Shown piece by piece: positions 58,633 to 64,000 of a stretch of 64,000 nucleotides of DNA; positions within the stretch are counted from its first letter, which is position 1; every line of letters starts with the position of its first letter. Under the pieces are notes generated by a model. It saw nothing but the letters and a program-made list of their open reading frames with translations. It was not told the DNA's origin and did no database searches. Source of the stretch: Bursaphelenchus xylophilus (Eukaryota > Nematoda > Chromadorea > Rhabditida > Aphelenchoididae); the NCBI GenBank assembly GCA_904066235.2, contig CAJFCV020000002.1, positions 4,526,001-4,590,000 on the forward strand, read 5' to 3'. Both the position numbers and the translations under genes were made by a program.

Positions 58633-61600
58633 TTACTCTCCAATGCAGACGTATTTCCATTGAGTAAATTCATCAATTCCCTGGGATCCGCCTTCTCTTC
58701 CCATTCCACTTTCTTTTACCCCTCCAAAAGCGGCTTCAGAGCAAGAAATGGCACCTAAAAGTAGATTTTGCCCCCTTATCATACCTTCTACGTCCACATA
58801 CCCTCATTAACTCCGACCATTCCACTCTGCAATGCTCTGTAGACTCGATTTATTTGCCTGTAGTCCTCGGAAAAGATGTATGAAGCAAGTCCATATCTGG
58901 TGGAATTCGCCTTCTTGATGACGTCTTTCTCATCACTGAACTTCTGAATCGCCACGACAGGGCCAAAGATCTCTTGATTCGCCAGTTCCATGCTTTCATT
59001 GACATTGATCAAGATGGTGGGCTTGTAAATATTGGTTTCTTCGATGTACTTTCCTCCTACAACTACTTCCGCACCCTTATCAACAGCATCATCGACGAGG
59101 AATTGGACCTAAAATTGGTTCAGAATCAATATGTGAGGTCTTCCAAATATCAAAGACAATAAAAACGTTCATATTTTACCTTATGAAGAGCATTTTTGTT
59201 GATCATAGGGCCTTGAGTGGTCCCTTCTTTCAGTCCATCACCACATTTTAATGCCGAAATGGCCTCTTTCAACTTGTTCACAAACTCTGCGTGGACACTT
59301 TCATGGACATAATACCTGTTCGAGCTAACGCAAGTCTGCCCACTGGCCCTGGCCTTTGATGCAATCGCGCCTTTGACGGCTTTGTCCAGATCAGCCGATT
59401 GGAAGACGATGAAAGGGGCATTTCCACCTAGTTCGAGGCAAACTCGCTTCACTGTGGAGGCTGATTGGGAAAGGAGAAGCTGAAAATAGCCAGTACAGGG
59501 TGGGCCAAAAAAAATGGACATTAATTTTTCTTCGATTTTTCATGCCATGAAACAGTTTGTGAAAAAAGGTATATATGGCATGAAAGTACTGTGTTAAGGT
59601 AACATATTAACTGTAGAATTTTTGTCCTGTCTGCAGAAGTTTCTAACATACGGTTGCAGGAAGGTCGCCGGGTCAGCGCGCCAATTCCCGCGGCAAAAAT
59701 TTCAAAAGTTCTTACCCCAAAATTTTTTAGTGTCGCTGTAAAGACATACCAAGCAGTCTACGCAAATCTAGGAGACATGCCCCCTTATGCTTTAAAAGGA
59801 TTTAACCCAAGCTTTTCGGAAAATGAAGAACCAGTGACCAGAAGTTAGACACTCGGCCGGGGAAAATCGAGCTTTATTTGCGCACTTTCGGAAAATCGAT
59901 GCTCTACCAAACATAGTGAACATTTTGAAACTAATTACGCCCATACGGTGTTTACTACTCTACGATGAATATACTAAGCGCATTTTTGACAATAGTACCC
60001 CTCAATCAGCAAGATGGCAAGCAAAAAATCGATTTTTTTGACTTTTTGATGGGTCATCTCAATAATACATGGATTCTGAAGGCTAGCTGCATCCTCATTT
60101 TATGAAACTGACTTAAAATGGAAGAAAGAGGTCGTATCACCTTGATATAAAAGTATCCCGTCATAGTTATCTGGCATGTTGGAGAACGCCAACAAAAAAG
60201 AAAAAAATTTCTGATCAAAAAATATCAGCGTCTCTGGGTATAGCCGGCTGAAATTTTTTAAGGTCTGCGTACGGCTGATGCAAGCTATTATCAAATCAAC
60301 AGCTGGCCCATGTAAAGCAATGTTAGATGTCTTACAGTGACCACTTTTTGCTATCAAAAGCATGAGCCGGGCTCCCTGCGACTCTTGAATGTCAATTATC
60401 TCAAAAATCTAGAATTATCTAGATGGACCTCTTGTGGATCACGTTGAGAACTGCTGGAGCAAAATTAATAGAATACTATCAGCTTTTTTGCTTCTGTGGG
60501 CTCCCCTTAGTATCATGATAAACAGTCAACCACCAGTTTTGGGCTGGTCATAGACGTTCAGGTCATTGAAGATTTTTGGACCCATAAAATTTTCGGAAAA
60601 CGAAGTCAGAATATGGACTGGTCTAGCATTTTGGCTTGTATCATCGGTTCAACAAAAGTATATAAAAAATTTAAATAGTTGTGATAAAGTAGGATAGTTG
60701 ACAATTATAAAACTATTTTCCTTTCCGTTGATTACGGTATTCGTGCCGGGATACACCGACTTTTAATTTTGTCCATTTTTTTTGGCCCACCCTGTATAAT
60801 AGAAATAACTCTTGATTTTTAACTTTTTCGATCAAATTAGCGGCAGTTTTAGCCGAAGTCTTACCTTTCCAACTCCAGTACTTCCAGTAAACGAAATACA
60901 ATCAACATTCGGCGAAGAACAGACGAATTTGGAGATCTCTTGAGTATTCTCGTGGCCCGCAGGGACTACATTGAAGACTCCTCTGGGAACCCCGGCATCG
61001 CTTGCAGCGGCTGCCAACGCTAATGCTGAGAGCGGAGTGTCGTGAGCTGGCTTTACAACCATCGTGCATCCGGAGGCAAGAGCGGCGGCAGCCTTTCGGG
61101 CAATCATGGCTGTCGGGAAGTTCCACTAAAATTTTTAATGTTTCAGAAGAGCAAAAAAATACACACAAGTACCACATTAATTACTACAACAATTTTAAAC
61201 CTTCCAGTATCAAACTCACCGGAGTAATCGCGACCACAACTCCAATCGGTTCTCTAATATGAAGATGAGTTCGATTCAGGACTGGCGGTTGAACAACTTG
61301 TCCGTAGATCCTTCTGGCTTCTCCAGCATACCAGTCAAAGTAGGCACCGGAATATTGAATCTCAATCTTGGCTTCGGCCAATGGTTTCCCCTAAAAGCAG
61401 AACATGTCTCATGTGCAATATAAGAAAGTAAATTCTCACCTGCTCTTCAGTCAAAAGCTTCGCCAACTCATCCTCCCGATCTCTAAGTATCTCGAACCAT
61501 CTTCTCAAAGTTTCACCCCGTTGCTTTGCGGTAGTTTCACTCGCCCATAAAGTAAAAGCTTCCCGAGCTGCTTGAACTGCCTAAAACAACAAAAGACCAA

Positions 61601-61894
61601 TACGGTTCGATCCAAAAGTGACAGCAAAAACTTTACAATACGTACTATCTCTGTATCTTGCACATTACAATCCGGAACATCAGTTATCGGCTCACTCGTA
61701 TAGGGATTTGTGACCTCGAACACTTTTCCAGACGTACTTCCAAGCCATTTCCCTAAACTTGCAATAAACAAACTCCAAACTAACTTACCGTTTATAAAAG
61801 CCTTAGCGCCTTCTGGAAGAACAGATGATTGGAAACGTCGCATGGCGACTCTTTGGAAGGTAATCAACCTTCCATTGAACAACTTTAAACTCAT
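58633..61894 (-). CDS. Succinate-semialdehyde dehydrogenase, mitochondrial
   Basis: Eight exons (61894-61789, 61752-61646, 61580-61440, 61390-61220, 61125-60865, 59479-59180, 59108-58802 and 58754-58633) give 504 residues, the normal length for ALDH5A1. The enzyme oxidises succinic semialdehyde to succinate in GABA catabolism, using NAD+, in the mitochondrial matrix. An Arg-rich presequence (about residues 1-24, MRRFQSS) precedes KAFINGKW. Visible motifs are [14 protein letters not shown] (joined across exons 4-5), [24 protein letters not shown], the catalytic Glu in LELGGNAPF (E278), the catalytic Cys in SGQTC (C312), and EIFGPVVAI. The C-terminal ESGMGREGG is the SSADH signature loop. Intron 5 carries a mariner insertion; the gene otherwise has short introns. 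Confidence 0.95.
59496..60794. mobile_element. Decayed mariner element inside an intron
   Basis: 1,299 bp are flanked by TA on both sides, with inverted ends cagggtgggccaaaaaaaat of about 25 bp matching at both tips. That is the classic mariner start and size. On the plus strand the frame at 59654-59848 has a degraded HTH-like stretch ([21 protein letters not shown]) as in mariner transposases; stops follow throughout, so it is inactive. It sits in intron 5 of the dehydrogenase gene, opposite in sense to that gene. Without it the intron would be about 85 bp, normal for this genome. Confidence 0.88.
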
Positions 61895-62212
61895 GGTGAA
61901 AACAACCTCGCAACGAATGCTCGTTGATAACAAATAATCGCAACCAGAACGAGGAGAGTCCGGCCTCTAGGCGAATAACCAAAAAAACATTGTGTCAGGA
62001 AACTTTCTCAAAAATATTTTTCGGGGACATGTTTCACCGTATAAAATGGTGCGCAAACTGCACGAGCGCTGGGCGCGAGAGAAAGAAAATATTATGAAAA
62101 TTTTTTCAGCTATTTCTCGATCCTTGCAAATATTTCTTCAATGCCAACAAGGGAACACGTACCTTCAACGTTATTTTCATCTATTACGCGGTAAAAATTC
62201 CAAGGCTTGAAA
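61895..62212. promoter_or_regulatory. Divergent intergenic region
   Basis: 318 bp separate the ATGs of the dehydrogenase gene (minus) and the unknown 373-residue gene (plus), so both promoters or leader acceptors must lie here. I see no clear core element. A bidirectional promoter is possible but not shown. Confidence 0.5.
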
Positions 62213-63574
62213 ATGGCGGAGAGAGCCAATTTTATGAGGAAAGAAGGCAATACTCGGCCAAATCTGAACAGTTTACCTCTCGGATGTTATCAGCAATATG
62301 CACTGGACATTGGAAACCATGATTTCCTTCGAAGTTTTGTAAGTTTTTTTTGATTTGCTTTCTTTTCACTATTTTAGACATTATACTTGATATGTTTTAG
62401 TTTTTGTGCCGTCGTTCGCTGTCTTCAGTTCTTCCTGTGATCGAAAATTGTTGGATTTCCTCTTCAATCAATGGGTTATCGTTTTCTAACAAACGTAATG
62501 GCTTTCCCCTTTGTGACGGGCCAACTGCGAGCTGGGTATTATGTTACACTAAGCCATCAAAAATAAATCTGGTGCTCAATGAATATGTTCGGAAATTGGA
62601 CGAGCTTTTGACTGGAGCTAAAAGTAAGTAGATCTGTTCTTAATTAACCGGATTGACATTTTTCTAGAGATTTCTCACCTTTACATTCATCCCGATATCT
62701 ACTCCGTTGTTTTGATCAGATTGTTGAGCAAGTGCGGAAAAATCGAGAGCTTGGAGTGCATGTCGACTCTACTGAAGGCTCGAGAAATGAAAGGATTGGA
62801 GTTGAATGAGTTCATTGGGCTTGTTGACGACGGCTTGGGTAAGTTTTCTTCATGGAGAATATAAATTTTATTCGAAGTTGATTATCCATTTTATTTCTTA
62901 GATTTCGAAAATCTCAAAGGAGTTAAAATTAAGAAACTGGACATCGCTGCCCCTTCAGTCGATCTTCGGAAACTTAATACAACTCTTGAGGGCACCGAGG
63001 AGATGACAATAAGCGAATTCACTTTTCTTGCGTTGGAATCTACAGATTTCTTGAAGTTCAATCAGTTTATTCCTTCGCTAAGAAAAATTTCAGTCGTCAT
63101 AAGCCAAGTTATTCCAATTGAGATCATCGGTAACTATGTTGGTAATTTCGTCGATAAGTGTTTTGATCTCAGCAAAATCAAGGACGTCACGTTGCCAGAA
63201 ATTTTATTTCGATATCAGCTGTCTATTGACATATTTAACGTAAGAATTTCATTGAAAGTTTTATTAATTTTTTGGAAGGTTTTCTGCAATTATTTGATGT
63301 TATGCTTCAGATTGAAAATGACTACCACGCCGAGATTATGAACCTAGAGAAGGAGGGTGTAACCATCGAGCAAACTCTCAAGGAGAACGTCGACGTTTCC
63401 ATTGAAGAATATCGGATCAAATGGAAGAAAGATAAAGTTGAATTGGACCTAACCTTGACCCTAAATGTTTATCAAGAACACGCGCTCAAGCAAATTGTAG
63501 AGGACTGTGGAATAAATGATGAAGATTTCAATGAAGTTGGTTCCGATTATTCAGATTTCGATGGAGATTATTGA
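62213..63574 (+). CDS. Unrecognised 373-residue protein
   Basis: Five exons (62213-62338, 62401-62623, 62668-62838, 62902-63239 and 63311-63574) join in phase. There is no signal peptide or membrane helix. The first 45 residues (PLGCYQQYALDIGNHDFLRSF) faintly resemble the start of nematode F-box-like proteins, and the middle has spaced Leu/Ile blocks (KLDIAAPSVDLRKL; IPSLRKISVVIS) as in nematode leucine-rich F-box-associated proteins. The C-terminal about 80 residues are charged and end in an acidic Asp/Ser tail (SDYSDFDGDY). I do not know the function. The splice sites are strong and a poly(A) hexamer follows at 63643. Confidence 0.7.
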
Positions 63575-63642
63575 TTATAAGACTCATGGGTGATATTATT
63601 TCTTGTTTCGTTGCTAATTTATATTTATTTTGTTGAATCTTG

Positions 63643-63648
63643 AATAAA
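63643..63648 (+). terminator. Poly(A) signal of the 373-residue gene
   Basis: AATAAA about 70 bp after the stop at 63574. Its neighbour on the minus strand ends nearby, so the two genes converge. Confidence 0.6.
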
Positions 63649-63790
63649 AGGTTGAATAAAATTTGCACTAATATCCTGGGATATTAAGTTTAAATAGCGG
63701 TTAGCAGCTTGACACAGCTGAATCTCCGATAATTTTATTATTTTTATTAGGGTTTATTACATTTTTTTGTACAATTTGTACAAGGTAAAG

Positions 63791-64000
63791 CTAATCTGAA
63801 GAAACGACGAATTTCTCGGCGATAGGAGGAAGGCCAATCTCTGGAGTCGTCGTTTCGAGTTCTTTGATCTCAACTTCGGATTCTGAAATATCAGTTTGTA
63901 ATGTTATACATTTTGCACTAGCACAGGATGTACTTGATGAATCAAGTTGATATTTTCTTGATATCCCAAGATTTACCTTCCGTTCCAGCAGCGACTTGGA
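63791..64000 (-). CDS. Last exons of a gene running off the right edge
   Basis: Only the 3' end is visible: an exon entering from the right edge to 63977 and a final exon at 63882-63791, joined in phase (G|AA). The readable tail is acidic, with VAAGTE, then SEVEIKELETTTPEIGLPP, and ends EKFVVSSD. It is too little to identify the product. AATAAA hexamers on the minus strand at about 63740-63760 follow the stop. Confidence 0.6.
   Translation of the reverse strand, partial: SKSLLERKVNLGISRKYQLDSSSTSCASAKCITLQTDISESEVEIKELETTTPEIGLPPIAEKFVVSSD

Overview
The window reads as nuclear DNA of a nematode. Introns are short (mostly 35-190 bp) and end in TTTTCAG/TTTTAG. Several genes have a trans-splice-like acceptor just upstream of the ATG. 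The gene content includes nematode-type seven-transmembrane (7TM) chemoreceptors in a tandem array, two DEG/ENaC channels and a compact iGluR-like channel. I cannot name the genus. All exon models were built by hand; in every multi-exon model the exon lengths and splice phases sum to an open frame, which is the main support for the joins.

Region by region. 1-16949 is a satellite array with a 160-bp monomer. It runs off the left edge, has a 100-N gap at 16282-16381, and is interrupted at 9343-10903 by a palindromic Tc1/mariner-derived element with a clean TA duplication. 17308-19551 is a DEG/ENaC channel with an odd in-frame stop/18-bp insertion. 19713-20519 is a small membrane protein. 23392-29081 holds three tandem paralogous 7TM receptors on the minus strand. 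33268-39590 is a second, very large DEG/ENaC-family gene with a long helical extracellular insertion and two possible C-termini. 39691-40922 is another 7TM receptor, with a decayed relative just upstream of it. 43222-44501 is a third type of 7TM receptor, and 44636-46185 is an iGluR-like ligand-gated channel.

The right third is housekeeping in character. It contains an EXD3/MUT-7-type 3'-5' exonuclease (47857-50716), a small Tim chaperone of the TIMM10B type (51472-52004), a DHRS4-like peroxisomal SDR (54992-56107), a single HMG-box protein (57642-57899), succinate-semialdehyde dehydrogenase (58633-61894), an unrecognised 373-residue protein (62213-63574), and the last exons of another gene (63791-64000).

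Left and middle are therefore sensory and accessory: chemoreceptors plus ion channels, as expected for a chemosensory cluster. The right part is metabolism, mitochondrial import and RNA/chromatin functions. Mobile DNA is conspicuous throughout. Three independent long palindromic (fold-back) elements are present: one in the satellite and two nested at 52321-54912. There is also a 1.3-kb mariner inside an intron of the dehydrogenase gene and two short palindromic MITE-like elements. No tRNA, rRNA, CRISPR or bacterial-type feature was found.
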